DNA of 64,000 nucleotides. It comes from Glandiceps talaboti (lineage: Eukaryota > Hemichordata > Enteropneusta > Spengelidae). Shown here one piece after another: positions 14,139 through 27,883 of the stretch; position 1 is the first letter of the stretch, and each line of letters opens with the position of its first letter. The notes beneath the pieces were generated by a model that worked only from the letters and a program-made list of their open reading frames with translations, did no database searches and was not told the origin of the DNA. Made by a program: the position numbers and the translations under genes. The DNA lies in NCBI RefSeq assembly GCF_964340395.1, contig NC_135562.1, positions 2,623,634-2,687,633 of the forward strand. The letters are read 5' to 3'.

Positions 14139-15494
14139 AATTATGTACGCACCTCAGCCACCAATGACAGGAGGTATAACAGATTATATGATAAAGACTA
14201 GCCTGAACTGGTGATCGTTAATCTTTATAGACTTGAAATAAAATCACACTTACACCAAAATGCTCGCATAACCTTGGCTTTTAACCTGAGTCTACGATTT
14301 CTTCGAAATCAGGCTACGGTGTCACGTTGATGTTCAAATGCGTGAATTAAGATGAGCGCTGGTGGCGCTATTGTATTAAAACCATCACGATTTATTGAAA
14401 GAAGGGATTGTATGCAAATTAAGCTAATTGGAGAAAATTTGCTCAAACATTTTTTTTTTTTTTTTTTTTTGGGGGGGGGGGTTCTGTTCAAAGCAATTGT
14501 AGATTATGTACGTTTTATAAAAATGATTGATAAGTCTTTCATTATAATATATTCTCTTGAGTTATACACACGTTTCGGTTTATGCCAAACGTGTAGTATT
14601 GCTTAATTAAGTTGACTTCATCTGAAATACTATATATTCGGCTAGGTTTGTTATTTATTTTTTCCAGTCGCTAACGTTGCCAAGGTCAGTCTTTCGAGTT
14701 TGGGAAACAATATAGAACAATTGCTGCAAATGTAGAGTTTTTACTTATTGTACAGTACAATAAACATATACAAATAAATATACCTGTATCCATATATATA
14801 ATTATTTGGAATTTGATTCATTTATAAAGAATTTATGATGAACATGGATGATTTTAACCGAACTTGGCGATGGCGTCATCATGACTAAGCTATTCACAGT
14901 TTGAAAGTAACATCAAGTCCCGCCCAGTCAATTAAGATCAACTTTCAAAGTACATCTTCCGCTTCGGGAAGCAAGGCTTACTATTTCACAAATTAGTTTT
15001 CGTGTCTGCAGGCATTTTGAACACTAAATGTCTTGCCAATTAATATTTATCCGTAAATATTCCCTTTGTGATGTTTCTGACTGAATGATTTCTGGAAAAT
15101 TCACAAAGAGTGGTTGGTGGGCAATTTCGAATCTTTCGGGCACAAGGTTTTTCCTCAATAAGTAATGGAGGTTGGACGTGATCAACATGCCATCTTGACG
15201 CTGGAAATAGAAACACAGCCTACTGTGCAGATCATAGTTTTTCGCTGACGCATGCGCAACGGAAAATATACGTCTTAGACGGTGCCGTAAAAGAGGCTGT
15301 TGTTTACGACGATAGAGTGACTACAGTTTCAATCAGGCAGTACGATGTGTTTTACGTCTCAAATAACGTTTACTTACATGCTTAGTAACAGACCTTGTAC
15401 TGCTGTACTCAATAGGGTTATAATAATGATTAGAGAGTTTTATGTATCTGCATATTATAAAGTCTAAGACTTTTTGATGGAAATTGACCTATAT
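14139..15494. other. No gene seen
   Basis: Short frames only, one of them crossing the T21-G11 run. Confidence 0.55.
14450..14481. repeat. T21-G11 homopolymer junction
   Basis: A run of twenty-one T followed directly by eleven G. Its length is prone to sequencing error. Confidence 0.9.
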
Positions 15495-15843
15495 GTTACG
15501 TGGATGAAATGAGTATTTATACTAAAAACTCATACTGTGTGGGTTTTTTTTCTAAATACAAAAATTATCACGGTTAATCAAACTAGAGTAATGCTGTATT
15601 TGTGTGTGAATAATTTGCAAAAACCTACAACAGGGTGTTAAAGTTTGCCATTGTACGTACATACAAATACATTGTCTGGACATTTTAAAGACTGTTTGCA
15701 ATATATTGAGTTAAAAGTATGGACTTTGCATTTGATATATCACATTATGTGTTCAAGTACAAAACATAGATATTAGCGTTATTTTCTCAACTAAAAATCT
15801 AAACTAAGCTAAATACCCATTATGGCATCCATATGGCCACTTG
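15495..15843. mobile_element. Degraded second copy of foldback MITE family A
   Basis: The right end (CCATATGGCCACTT at about 15828-15842) and the inner segments (GCAATATATTGAGTTA; ACAAAACATAGAT) correspond in order to the 1479-1834 element. The left arm is much decayed, so the left boundary is approximate. Confidence 0.65.
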
Positions 15844-16469
15844 ACATGACTGCGTAAGCGCTAGATTATATATTTTTAGAACGTTATTAGATTTAACCAT
15901 CTTTCCTCTCTTACTTGTCTTCTTCTTGACCCTGGGGGTCATCTTAAGTATAAATGTATAATAGCAATATACGGCTTACATCATATATACGTGTTTAGCT
16001 TCAAGCTGTACTAATTGATAGCATACACATTGACTAGTTGTCAATACTTTTGATTAAAATAGAATTAAAGTAAATGAAACAGACAATAAAACAGAAAAAA
16101 AATCGCTAAGAAAATCGAAAACACCCAAACAGTCTAGATCACAAGTGAAAGTCAACGTAGGTAGGATTTGCATTGCGCATGCTTCTGCGCACGCGAGTAG
16201 TTGTAATCCCCTGTATGTCCTTGTATCAGGCTAAAGTTTAGACATTTTGATCTGAAAGCATGCACAAGTCATGGCCAGGATTGATCTACACGGGAAAGCT
16301 ATTCTTAGTTTCTAAACTATTGCAATAATGTCACTAACCTGCTAGCTAATAATAATTGCAATTATATTGGCAATGACTCAGTGACTAAATAGGAATTACT
16401 GACCAAACTGTCGATATGAATTAAATATGAAACTAAGCTTTCAAATTACAATTACCGGTCGGTCTTTCT

Positions 16470-16836
<367 letters not shown>

Positions 16837-17639
16837 TATATACCTACAAGTAATGTACATGAAATACAGGTATGCATATATACAACTGGGCATTTTAAAG
16901 GAGATATTGCAGATTTTAAGGTAATTAATATTTACGTATATCATCCTTACTGATAAAAAAGTTATAAAACTATTATAATGAATATTTAACTATTAAGTAT
17001 AGCTATTAATATTGCAGATCAGAGGAAGTAATGAATGGTGTATAAGTGTTAGTCGACTCCTTGTAGTCTGAATATATATATAATACTGTCATCCGATCAT
17101 CTCAGTAGGACTTCACGAATCACTAGTGTATCATCCACTGAAAATAACCTTTTAAGAAAATATTGATGACGTCTGATGCAAATATCAGTCTCATTATTCT
17201 TCATGTCCAGAGTATGTGTAATTTACCACATTCAATATCATTCCTTAAGAATATTCATAAGAGACGATGGATGAAAAATTGATGAGAAAAGGATAAGGCA
17301 GTATATGGTAACATCTTAAATGCACCGGTTAGGTGTAATGGCTTGTTTCGTTTTAATGTAGACAAAATACATAGCATCCTTAGGGAAACACCTGATATGG
17401 GTATAGTGATCGTTCTTTATCTTTTTGCCAATTACAACCTTTGTACTCAAATGTACATGATTGAATAATTTACGTATACAGCATACAACAAACACTTGAA
17501 GCACACACTACGTGTATTACGAATGCCCACTGGAAAACTAGATGTCATTGGAATAAATGATAGCGATGTCGATAAAAAGGTTTATATGTTGTTTGATATC
17601 TTTAAAGCAGACGCCAGTTAGTCTCATGCATAGAAACTG

Positions 17640-18060
17640 TAGCAATCGCTGAAACAAGGTGGTTTTTTTTTGGAGCAAGCCTATAAAATGTAGCAATGTT
17701 AGATGATGTCATGCCAGACGATAAATTGTAATGGAGCAATGGTCATGCCAGACAGTGAAATGTAATGAGCAATATTTGTAATATTTTTGTCAAGCCAGAA
17801 GATAAAATGTAGCAATGTTAATAAGATTTTTGTCTAACAAAACAAGAAAAGTTTGTAATATTGGTCTGTCACATCAGACGGTAAATAGTAATGTAGCAAT
17901 TTTGGTAAGATTTCGTCTAGGCAGAATAGCAATATATCATGTAAGTGTTCAACTTGTTTGTTGAGCAAGACGGTCAAATTTAGTAAAGTTAATACACTAT
18001 ATTTTGTGAAGCCAGACGATAAAATGTAGTAATGTTAGTACGATGGCGAAGTTGGTAATA
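17640..18060 (+). mobile_element. Repeat family D (CAGACGATAAAATGTAGCAATG units), copy 1
   Basis: At least six diverged units of about 45-60 bp containing GCCAGACGATAAAATGTAG, AATGTTAGTAAGATTT and TTTGTC. Related sequence at 38508-38815 has terminal inverted repeats, so these are probably tandem units of a foldback transposon. Confidence 0.65.
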
Positions 18061-19498
18061 TGCGCCTGACAACAGGCTGTTTTGGGTTAACCGATCTCAA
18101 ATCATGGCATTTTATAATGTACTCATAAATCAATTTATACAATAATATAACCAGACATTAGGTTGTCAGACATTAGGGGTCGCTAAGTCAGACCAAAGAC
18201 CCTGAAGTGAACAGGATACGCCAATAGCGGCAACATCAAAGGCTAAGCTATATCCGGTGTATGTACCGTGTATAGATGCTCTTTTGCATGATTAAGTCAA
18301 CAAGTTGAAGTTTACCCCTGACTTTTTGCTTCCTTTGACGATCACCTTCCAAGTATCACAGGAACACCGAAAGTCACTAGCAATTGATAACTTGTTTTCA
18401 AAACAAAACAAAACAAGACAAGACAAGACAAAAACAGTTCCAACTTTGAAGGCAACCATGTTACTACAAATTTCGTGTGATCACGTGATTTACGATTATT
18501 CATGTCTTAAGTCAGCCGCATATGCAAATAAACTGAAGAATCCCTTCGAATGACGTCGAAACTGACCTTTACTTCCCGCTCTTTTACAGTAGGGGATAAA
18601 TGAAAAGTAAGTAAGGGAAAATACAAGAGGCGTTGACTACTACTGTCTTGGAGCAACCCACAGGGAAAGGTATTTCGTAGTCTATGGGGAATACGACAGA
18701 GAAAAGACCCTAAGCCACGTTTGGCGATGTACAGAAAGTGATATGCTGTCAGTTTGGCCTGAATATTACGATTCATGAATTATTTGCCCATACTGTCTGT
18801 AATATCGCCGGATTACACATAGCCGCTTCAAGCTACGAGCGAAATTGATATCAGTGTTGTATCTGTTCGACTTTCTGCTTGTGCAGACGACTCCTTTTGG
18901 TTTGTAAGATACATCAACGTCTCTTCAACTGTAACATTTGCCAACGTGACAGAACTGCGGTTCAATTTTTAATCATATTGACACCATTCATTCTTCATCG
19001 ATTTTTATTGCTCTCGGCGCAAGATTGTGATGTGCGAACTACCGGTCCAAAACAAAGCATCGCCAAATAACAAGGTATGGTAATATCTTACAAAATACAA
19101 CAACCTGCTATATGTGTTGCCTAACATGTCAAGTGAGTAGATTTAGACGTTTCCTCTAAAAGTGTATTTAAATTTGCGATGAACACTCTAGCTGTATACT
19201 CTCATCTTGTCTGTTCTTGATACTATCTTGTTATTGCCTGTCATTTTAATCGCGTTTTTGGTTTTAGCATCATTTTTATAGTTTAAGATATCTCGCTATC
19301 TACAAGTAGGATAATCTGTAATGTCTACGTTCTAGTACTATCTGATGTGCAGTACACACATATCTACGGATGTCTTTCACATTCTGTACGTCGATCGCCA
19401 TTTGGCGTTCATACGTGATGGTTTACACCCGTGTTAATATTCCATAGTAACTCGACATTGACATTTAAAATGCATTCAATCAAATTAACTTATATTAA
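18061..19498. other. No gene seen
   Basis: Two frames of 82-89 codons on opposite strands (18305-18553, 18507-18776) overlap the AAAAC repeat or lack splice context. No recognisable protein. Confidence 0.5.
18400..18436. repeat. AAAAC and AAGAC pentamers
   Basis: A short run of AAAAC units changing to AAGAC units. Confidence 0.85.
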
Positions 19499-19890
19499 TT
19501 CGTCCATCCATCCATCCATCCAGCCAGCCATCCAGCCAGCCATATCCACACAACCATCCAACCATCCATCCAACCATCCATCCGTTCATTGATATAACCA
19601 ACCACCTATCCATCCATCCATCCATTAATACATCAATTCAACCAACCAACCAACCAACCAACCAACCAACCATCCACCCATCAATACACACGTCTGTTCC
19701 TCCGTCTGTCCGCCCACTCGCCATTCATTCATTCATTCATTCGTTCGTTCGTTCGTTTGTTCGTTCGTTCGTTCGTTCGTCCCTCCGTCTGTCCGTCCGT
19801 CCATCCATCCATCCGTCCGTCCGTTCGTCCGTCCGTCTATCCATCCACCCACCCATCCATCAATCCATCCATCAATCCATCCATCCATTT
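19499..19890. repeat. Degenerate tetranucleotide field (CATC, CAAC, TTCG, GTCC)
   Basis: Short pure blocks of CATC, CAAC, ATTC, GTTC and GTCC alternate, suggesting an old microsatellite eroded by point changes. Confidence 0.9.
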
Positions 19891-19902
19891 GTGAAAAAAA
19901 TG

Positions 19903-19934
19903 ATCCCTCCGCCCGCGATTACTGAAGGCTCCCT
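19903..19934. mobile_element. Family E, right-end fragment
   Basis: GCGATTACTGAAGGCTCCCT is the right tip of family E, attached directly to the degenerate CATC/GTTC microsatellite field with no left half. Confidence 0.5.
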
Positions 19935-20014
19935 AAGTCAAACAATACATCTACTATGAACAGATTAAGGTTTGACCTAGTTAATTAAACCTGACCTAGT
20001 TAATTAAACCCGCA

Positions 20015-20310
20015 ACTGAATATTTATTTTTTGATCAGGCAACCAACAATATATTCACTGAATTGTGTTAAAATACCAATAATTATACACTGTACATGTT
20101 TAATATGATTCAATTTTATCCTGAACCATATATAATCATTACAGTAACAGATTGCAGTTGTCACCGTGGGGGCGCTAATTTTAGTGTGCGGACCCACAAA
20201 TCAACTAATGTTCAGGATGTACGATATTATAAGTGAGTCATTACATCTAACAAAACAATACATAAATATATAAATAAATATTCAAAAACAGTCCCCATTG
20301 CAGCTTTAAC
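20015..20310 (-). mobile_element. Dispersed element family C, copy 2 (inverted)
   Basis: The reverse orientation of the same element: GGCAACCAACAATATATTC at the left, GGGGGCGCTAATTTTAG with GGACCCA in the middle, and a CATTGCAGCTTTAA end. It lies just after the degenerate tetranucleotide region 19499-19890. Confidence 0.7.
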
Positions 20311-20737
20311 CTTAAGACGATAAAGGCATTGGTTATCACGATGTACAACACAAAACAAACTGATAAAGTGGTTCTCGTTAGCTTAAAGCTTATGGGCTGA
20401 TCACTGTGTTAACATACGGATAAAGATTGCTGAGTAGTCAATATCCCACCCACTCAGTACCACCTTGTGATACATTAATATCCAACACCTAAAACCAAAC
20501 ATCAAGTTCACGTTAATCTGACTTTTATCAGTTACGCACCCTGTTTGATCAATTTGAGAAACACGGATTCCATTGGAGGGGTGACGAGTAATTTTGGATT
20601 GAGGGGTACTTGTACATATCGAACAATAATGAAGAAACCCTAGATGATTGTTCCACCTGTCAGAGGGGAAGATGGCTGAGACGGGTGTACCCATTGGGTT
20701 GCAGTAGATGGGTACTCACTGGGTGTTCATAATTATT

Positions 20738-21320
20738 TACAAGGGGGAGGGCCAGGCGATGGGAGTCATTTGTTTTACAAATCGAAGGGCCATATTTTAG
20801 AAAAAAGGAATTGTGGGAGTCACATTTAATATTACACATTGTATTGACTTGTAATATCCCACCACCACTGCCACAAACGTAACACAAACGTAACATTTTC
20901 AACTGCTGCCAGACCCCACAAGTGCAACCAATGTAGTGTAGTATCAAAACATATCAGTTGTTAACAACCATGTAGTGAAGCAACTGTTGGTTACTTGTAA
21001 TGTGAGGAGAGGAATGGGTCTCACATGAGTGATGGACCATTGCATTGTGGTAATATGACATCGGAGATATAAACATAAACAGGATATGAGATGTTGACCT
21101 CGTTCACAACAATGTCAAAAGTACAGTCATCCACATGGTTCTAGAGGTCAGCTAGGCCAATTACTAGTGGAGCCAACAAATCCTACAAATAAATTCATTG
21201 TAGTAATAGGAAAGAACCAATATCTTCCAATGTGGCGGCAGCAGAGAGAGCAAATCCTTATGATTGATTCTGGGATTTAATATATCCCTTTTCATTTCTG
21301 ACAACATTTAAACCATAGCT
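20738..21320. mobile_element. Family E element, internal fragment
   Basis: Shares TTTACAAGGGGGAGG, CATATTTTAGAAAAAAGGAA, ATTGATTCTGGGA and GACAACATTTAAACCATAG with 54573-55288 in the same order, but clear terminal repeats are missing. Confidence 0.6.
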
Positions 21321-21479
21321 ACAGTTGTTCAGGTTTCGGACTAGGTGACAGGGCTATGTTGCATGCTCCATATCATGTCAATGTGAAAGTGTCAATTCGA
21401 TTTAGCATGCCCAGTCAGTCCAAGGCTTTCCCGGAGACTGCTGGTAACATAGTATCTGCAGGTTCCATGTGTTTAATCG

Positions 21480-21705
21480 TGCCCAGCTGTCCGAGTCATT
21501 ACTCCAGAGTACCCCCAAAATTCACACTCGTCTTGTGAGTGAACCAGTGCTGAGTGATACAGCCTACCTGTCAAGACTGTAGAACACTCACCGTGGGTCT
21601 GGGTAAGGGTTGGTCACAGGAAACTTCCCCATCCCCAGTTGGATTCGAAGCCATAGCCTCTCGATTAATCTCGAACACTAATCACTATGCCACATGGAGC
21701 CGGTG
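21480..21705 (-). mobile_element. tRNA-like SINE head
   Basis: Read on the minus strand from 21701, GGCTCCATGTGGCATAGTGA resembles a tRNA 5' end with an A box (TGGCATAGTG). GGCTTCGAATCC at about 21640-21651 resembles a B box. The spacing fits an internal polymerase III promoter. The acceptor stem does not close, so this is a tRNA-derived SINE relic and not a functional tRNA. The 3' limit is uncertain. Confidence 0.55.
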
Positions 21706-22843
21706 TTATACGACGTTTGTGAAATATTGGAAAGGAGAAGGGTATTCGATAAAGGGTTGCTATGGAAGACGAGTATACCCTAGGGGTCGATAAACGGATG
21801 CTATGGAAGAGTCACCTATTTAGGATTGGTTGCCGTTAATGAGTAGCCCGTACATAGAGAGTGGAGTATCATGGTGTCTACTGTACGACTCTGAATATCC
21901 CATGTCCTTAAAGAACTCCGTTGGAGCATTACGTACAATCAATGTTGCCACGAAACGTACGGGGGTAAACTTCCATATAGTATTCCCTGTCCTATCAGAT
22001 GCCCATGCACACAGATTGGTTTACGTATGTTATCCATATCTTACACTACACAGTGCCGATATCAAGCCCTTCCCTTGTATTTCGGACTAGGAGAAAACCC
22101 CTAAACCTGTAACATCCCATTCCTCTAAGTAAAAAACCCCAAAACGTACGTATCCTTACATATAAAGTGTGCAATCTGTAATCCGGTGGGCGCTCTAAGA
22201 CATGTACATAGTATGGGCCCTTGATTGAACCGGTGACACCTTTCTCTGAATACGGTAGAGGCAATGGAAGAAATATTACAAATTGCAATTATTGGTTGAA
22301 CTTTAAATAACAAAAACAATAGCATGTAGCCCGCCAGTTAGACAATTTTTGTTCTCTTGGCAATTGAACACCTTGTTATCAAGAACAGACTGAGGACATG
22401 CTAAGACACTAGAAGACACGACATATTATAAGCTATGGTATGATTTACCGTTAAGGTAAATATGTGTTACCATGGTGACACACAAGACTAGCAAAATATG
22501 CAACTGCTGTCCAGTCAGTATATAGAATACACGTAGTAATACAATTTAGACGTCCTTGTTAAGTTTAATATTGCCATCTATATAAACTGGCGGGTGTTCG
22601 CTAAAACTCTCTTATGACGATCTCTTTAAATCCAGTCAAATTAGAATTAAATAAGAGTGTTCTACATAATTCAAATGGAGAACCGAAAAGACAGCCAGTG
22701 AGCCCAAGGCGGATTAAGAACTACTATATATGTATCATACAAACTAAGCCACGTAAAAAGCTGGCGTCATTTGTGTACTGATATACACCCCTTAGGCGAA
22801 ATGGAAATTTCAAAGTTGTTTAAAAAAAGAAATCATCTTTCCC
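21706..22843. other. No gene seen
   Basis: Frames of 66-86 codons at 21830-22325 have no recognisable similarity. Confidence 0.5.
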
Positions 22844-22938
<95 letters not shown>

Positions 22939-22940
22939 TG

Positions 22941-23018
<78 letters not shown>
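22844..23018. repeat. AGT trinucleotide microsatellite
   Basis: Almost sixty AGT units, with a GGT-rich island at 22933-22951. Both polythreonine and polyvaline frames are artefacts. Confidence 0.96.
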
Positions 23019-23460
23019 CTAACAGTAGAAATACTAGCTTTGCAAATGACTAGGATTATTATAATGAGACAGAACAGAGGGTATATGGTTGCCCATGTCA
23101 TATACATGTACATTGTCAGAAAGTGATATATGTAGTCATTATAACCAAAGTCCACTTATCAGCTCATGACAATTTTGTGTCATATATACATGAACGGAGC
23201 AATTAACCAAGCCTGGAATGCCAGCCCCGCGTATTCATAATTCATCTAGTAAGTATTATTAGTGGGGAACACCACTCCGGGAAATGAAGACATTCTAATA
23301 AACTCTTTGTTCTGTGGAATTATTTCTTTATTGCGCATGAGATAAATTTTGCTTAATTGGTAGGAAACAGCAAATTGAAAATTGCTTTATTTTCCCAACA
23401 GTGGTCCTGCACTGTCTATCTGATTTATCAAGAATTAGATAAACTCACAATAATCATGAT

Positions 23461-24081
23461 TCCTAAGTGCTTATTACCTTCATATAAATAGTCATGACTC
23501 CTAAGTGCTTATTACCTTCATATAAATAGTCATGACTCCTTAGTGCTTATTACCTTCATATAAATAGTCATGACTCCTTAGTGCTTATTACCTTCATATA
23601 AATAGTCATGACTCCTAAGTGCTTATTACCTTCATATAAATAGTCATGACTCCTTAGTGCTTATTACCTTCATATAAATAGTCATGACTCCTAAGTGCTT
23701 ATTACCTTCATATAAATAGTCATGACTCCTAAGTGCTTATTACCTTCATATAAATAGTCATGACTCCTTAGTGCTTATTACCTTCATATAAATAGTCATG
23801 ACTCCTTAGTGCTTATTACCTTCATATAAATAGTCATGACTCCTAAGTGCTTATTACCTTCATATAAATAGTCATGACTCCTTAGTGCTTATTACCTTCA
23901 TATAAATAGTCATGACTCCTTAGTGCTTATTACCTTCATATAAATAGTCATGACTCCTAAGTGCTTATTACCTTCATATAAATAGTCATGACTCCTTAGT
24001 GCTTATTACCTTCATATAAATAGTCATGACTCCTAAGTGCTTATTACCTTCATATAAATAGTCATGACTCCTAAGTATTTA
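23461..24081. repeat. 38-bp satellite, 16 complete units plus a partial
   Basis: The unit TCCTAAGTGCTTATTACCTT-CATATAAATAGTCATGAC is exactly 38 bp and repeats from 23461 to 24068 without a single indel. The only recurrent difference is position 5 (A or T), in the order A A T T A T A A T T A T T A T A, then a partial A unit. Such uniformity points to recent amplification. Confidence 0.97.
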
Positions 24082-24130
24082 TTAACCCCCAACCATGTAA
24101 ATATTAACAAACTAAAACACTCAACCCAAA

Positions 24131-24735
24131 GGCCAAAGAAAAGTGTGTGATTCCGATAACGCCCAATTTCAAAACAGAATGGGTAGGTAGGGAATTGTTT
24201 ATCTTTTTTGGGGGGATCTGGTTCAGGATTTACATAGCGGTCAAGACAGATCTCTCATCGTTGTCTTCGCACCTTCCGGATGATATGCAGACAACTTTGT
24301 GTGTTACCACATGGGCCAGCGAGCATGTAATTGATTGATAGATTGAGTGATCGAATTATTGATTGATTTATTATTTGGTAGAATGATTGATCGATTGAGT
24401 GATCAATATCACACACAAAATAAGTTATATTGCACCACAAAAATTGATCATTCAATCGGTCAATCGTTCAACCAAATGACAAATCAATCAATCAATAAAT
24501 CGATAGATCGATCGATCAATTATATGCTCGCTGGCCCCTCTAATGCTACCTTATTTTCTGCCATGTTTTGATCACAAGACGATAACGTCGTCAAATCTCA
24601 GTATTTCTCTCTCGGTTTTCCAAATTGTTTCGATTTTTCAATATTTTTTTATTGCCTGTAAAAAAAGTTTGGGGTCGGCAGTTAAAATCTAGGTTGGGTC
24701 GGATGAACCGGAGCCAAACAATTATTGTTATTGCT
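24131..24735. mobile_element. Family F MITE carrying a nested foldback element
   Basis: The left tip GGCCAAAGAAAAGTGTGTGA and right part CCGGAGCCAAACAATTATTG match the tips of the element at 29659-30000, and interior words such as GGTAGGTAG and GGTTCAGG also agree. The two halves are separated by the complete foldback element at 24313-24537, a later insertion. Confidence 0.7.
24313..24537. mobile_element. Nested foldback element (GGGCCAGCGAGCAT tips)
   Basis: GGGCCAGCGAGCATGTAATT at the left pairs with AATTATATGCTCGCTGGCCC at the right. The arms, about 100 bp each, are rich in ATTGATTGATCGATTGA words and pair nearly to the centre around 24415. It has no coding capacity. Confidence 0.85.
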
Positions 24736-25285
24736 AACATTCCGACAATTATGAAACAGTATTCTTAGACATCGAAAAAATCAATTAGTTGAGATTTAAA
24801 TTTGACAGGTAAAAGTATTACACAAGGATTTGCAGAGGATTGTTTACTAATTAAAGAAATTCAGCTCTGTATGAGGGAAAGTTGGAATATTAATGTCAAT
24901 GTACAGAATGCACGTGTATATTCTAAAGAACAAGCAGCGAGGTAGCTAACAATTACAATAAATGAGAAAATCAAAAATCTATAATTTCGATCTTTATACT
25001 AACATTCACGATCATTTCACTACATCATATATGGGATGAGGGAGGGGGTCAAAGGTGACCGCCTCATCTTCCAAAGCAAGAAAATAAACATCAGCCTAGC
25101 TACTACATGTAATTGCCGTGACGCAAATCGCATCCTTGAACGTCGTGTAGATCATAGAAATAGCTATGAATGTACGGTTATAGTTAGTACGAATGTTGCC
25201 CTAGGACGGTGGAGAACTCATTTGTGGACGTTATTTTCACAAATGCTATGCAACTCCTACTACGATTATTCTGGCTTCACATCAA

Positions 25286-25512
<227 letters not shown>

Positions 25513-26283
25513 CTGTTATAGTATACAAGTTTGTATTTTGGGGTTAATATTATGTGTATATAGTTTTCATGATATCACTTATGTTAATGGTGTTTTACAA
25601 AGCTCCATTCAGTCATAATTATTAATTATGATGTTGTTATATTCTATGTATTTGACCTTAAGAAGAGAGAAAATCTTAACCTGTGATATAAAATTATAAG
25701 AATTTCCAAGCTTGCATTTTGGTCCGATGGCCATGCATGTATGAATAACCAATATATAGAGATCTATATAGATACAGTAAATCAGACACAGTCCTGTTTT
25801 TAGGGGGGGGGGGGTTGAATGGTTGTTTGAATAATTTGTAACCATGATGTATAAGACTAGAGTGAAAAAGACGTGTTTCTTGCCAGACATTCATGATATG
25901 ATATAATGGATTTGGTAACAGGAAGAATTGGCGGTAATTATGATGGATGGTATGCAGATTTAACAAGATAGAATAAAACCACGATAAAGATAATTGCATT
26001 TCACGTGTTATCGTTCTACAAATGTGTTATATCGATGAACTATGCCTTCTGAATTGTGTAAACGTAGTGGTTGTCATAACGACAGAACACATGAGCCAAA
26101 TGATCACGCCATGAGCTGGTTCTTCCTGTTCTGATTTCCACTGTGCGGAAGATCTTTGACCATTTGGATTAAAATCAGATCAAGCTCGCTTCATGTTATT
26201 TTAATAGGCGTAGTTCACACCTAGTATGTTTGTGCTCTAGTATGATGATAGTGAGAGTGAAGATGCCAACCTGCTACTACGTT

Positions 26284-26875
26284 TGAATAGTAAACAAAAT
26301 AAAAGCATGGAACCTGAAACAAAATATCGTTTGACTCGACAACAAAGATCTTACTATCATAAAACACTAATACATTTTATCGTCTGGCTCTACAAAATAT
26401 CTTACCATCAGATCTATTTGTCGAGCAAAACAACAAAATGTACCAATGTTATTATACGTGAGCTATTTGTTCACTGAGCAAGAAGGTAAAATGTAACAAT
26501 GATAGTGTGATTTTTTTGTTCAGCAAGAAGGTAAAATGTAGCAATGAGAGTAAGGTTTTTGTTCAGCAAGAAGGTAAAATGTAGCAATGTTAGTAAGGTT
26601 TTTGTTCAGCAAGAAGGTAAAATGTAGCAATTAATGTTAGTAAGGTTTTTGTTCAGCATGAAGGTAAACTGTAGCAATGATAGTACGGGGGGGGGGGTGT
26701 TCAGCAAGAAGGTAAAAATGTACCAATGTTAGTAAGGTTTTTGTTTAGCAAGAAGGTAAAATGTAGCACTGATAGTAAAGATTTTGTTCAGCAAGAAGGT
26801 AAAGTGTAGCAATGTTAGTAAGGTTTTTGTTCAGTAAGAAGGTAAAATGCAGCAAATCTAAAACTGAATGCTATT
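26284..26875. mobile_element. Repeat family D, copy 2, with expanded tandem units
   Basis: Starts with CCTGAAACAAAATATCG (the family tip) and inverted units up to about 26410. About eight direct units of 40-50 bp follow, of the type GTTCAGCAAGAAGGTAAAAT, GTAGCAATGTTAGTAAGG. One unit carries a G run at 26687-26697. Non-coding; the one 64-codon frame crosses the inverted part only. Confidence 0.75.
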
Positions 26876-27512
26876 TTCATAAAGAAAACTAATATAACAC
26901 TCACTAGCAAAGGACTTCCCTTCAATTGCGCCCCTACATGGTGAATCATAGAAAACTGGTATGTGATCTACGGTTTTAGGGGATGATTCCCGGTTTTAGT
27001 ATCTGATTTAACTGTTTCAATAGTTGACTACCGTCTCTACCCTATCCCTGTAGGAAGGTTCGAACAAATGAACTCGGGTATCAGGTAAATTGGCCACGTT
27101 TAACTTTAACATTAATAACACGTGGTGGCTGGACTGTCAAATAGACAAGAGATTCTGTCACCGTAAATTATAATATCATTACATGACATGCAGAAAATGG
27201 TTGCGACGAAAGCGTCATGATCACCCCTGAACTTGAAATAGTCGGTACTTCTAATCAAAAAATGGGTCACTCATTCGACGATGCAAAGTACATACACGGC
27301 ATACGAGTAGAAGTTTCTCCTAAGATCACGTTTTCATCATCTTTTTTGTGTAATACCGGTCTTCACCTTAGTTCTTGGCCTCTGTTATCTTCACTTCATT
27401 TTAATCCTCGAGGTCATGGTCAATATACCTGTATACTAAAATAACGAAGAGCGTGCTCTACAAAAACGTTTCCACGTCAGTTGTGATCCTCTCCGAGATC
27501 TCGACCCACATG

Positions 27513-27545
27513 AGTGTGTGTGTGTGTGTGTGGGGGGGGGGGGGG
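27513..27545. repeat. GT run followed by a G run
   Basis: GTGTGTGTGT then thirteen or so G. Confidence 0.9.
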
Positions 27546-27883
27546 TATCCCTCAAAATACATACGTCGATGTTTTGATATAATGTGTGTGTGTTTAGCGG
27601 AAATCATATTTGTGCAGAGTTTATATCACGATAAATCATTTGTTGTTGCTATCACGGGGTAGGAATAGAGACAGTAAATGTGATATTGGACCCCGTTGTC
27701 GTACACTAGAACTCGATCTCAGTTCAAGTACTTTGTCAAGAAAACACATTTTCAATTATAGTATATTATACTATGAAATTTGATACATTTTGCAAGTAAA
27801 CTCATACGGTCTAATATCTTATGAAAGCCTGTGTCAAACTACGTTTAATGACAGTTTATATTACTACGTAACGTTTTATTCCG

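Noticed and set aside
21590-21705. Functional tRNA gene on the minus strand
   Set aside because: A and B boxes are present, but the acceptor and anticodon stems do not close; more likely a SINE head.
22820-23155. Polythreonine and polyvaline frames
   Set aside because: Both strands of the AGT trinucleotide repeat.
23461-24081. Possible CRISPR-like array of regular units
   Set aside because: The units are contiguous identical 38-mers with no unique spacers, in animal DNA; it is a satellite.
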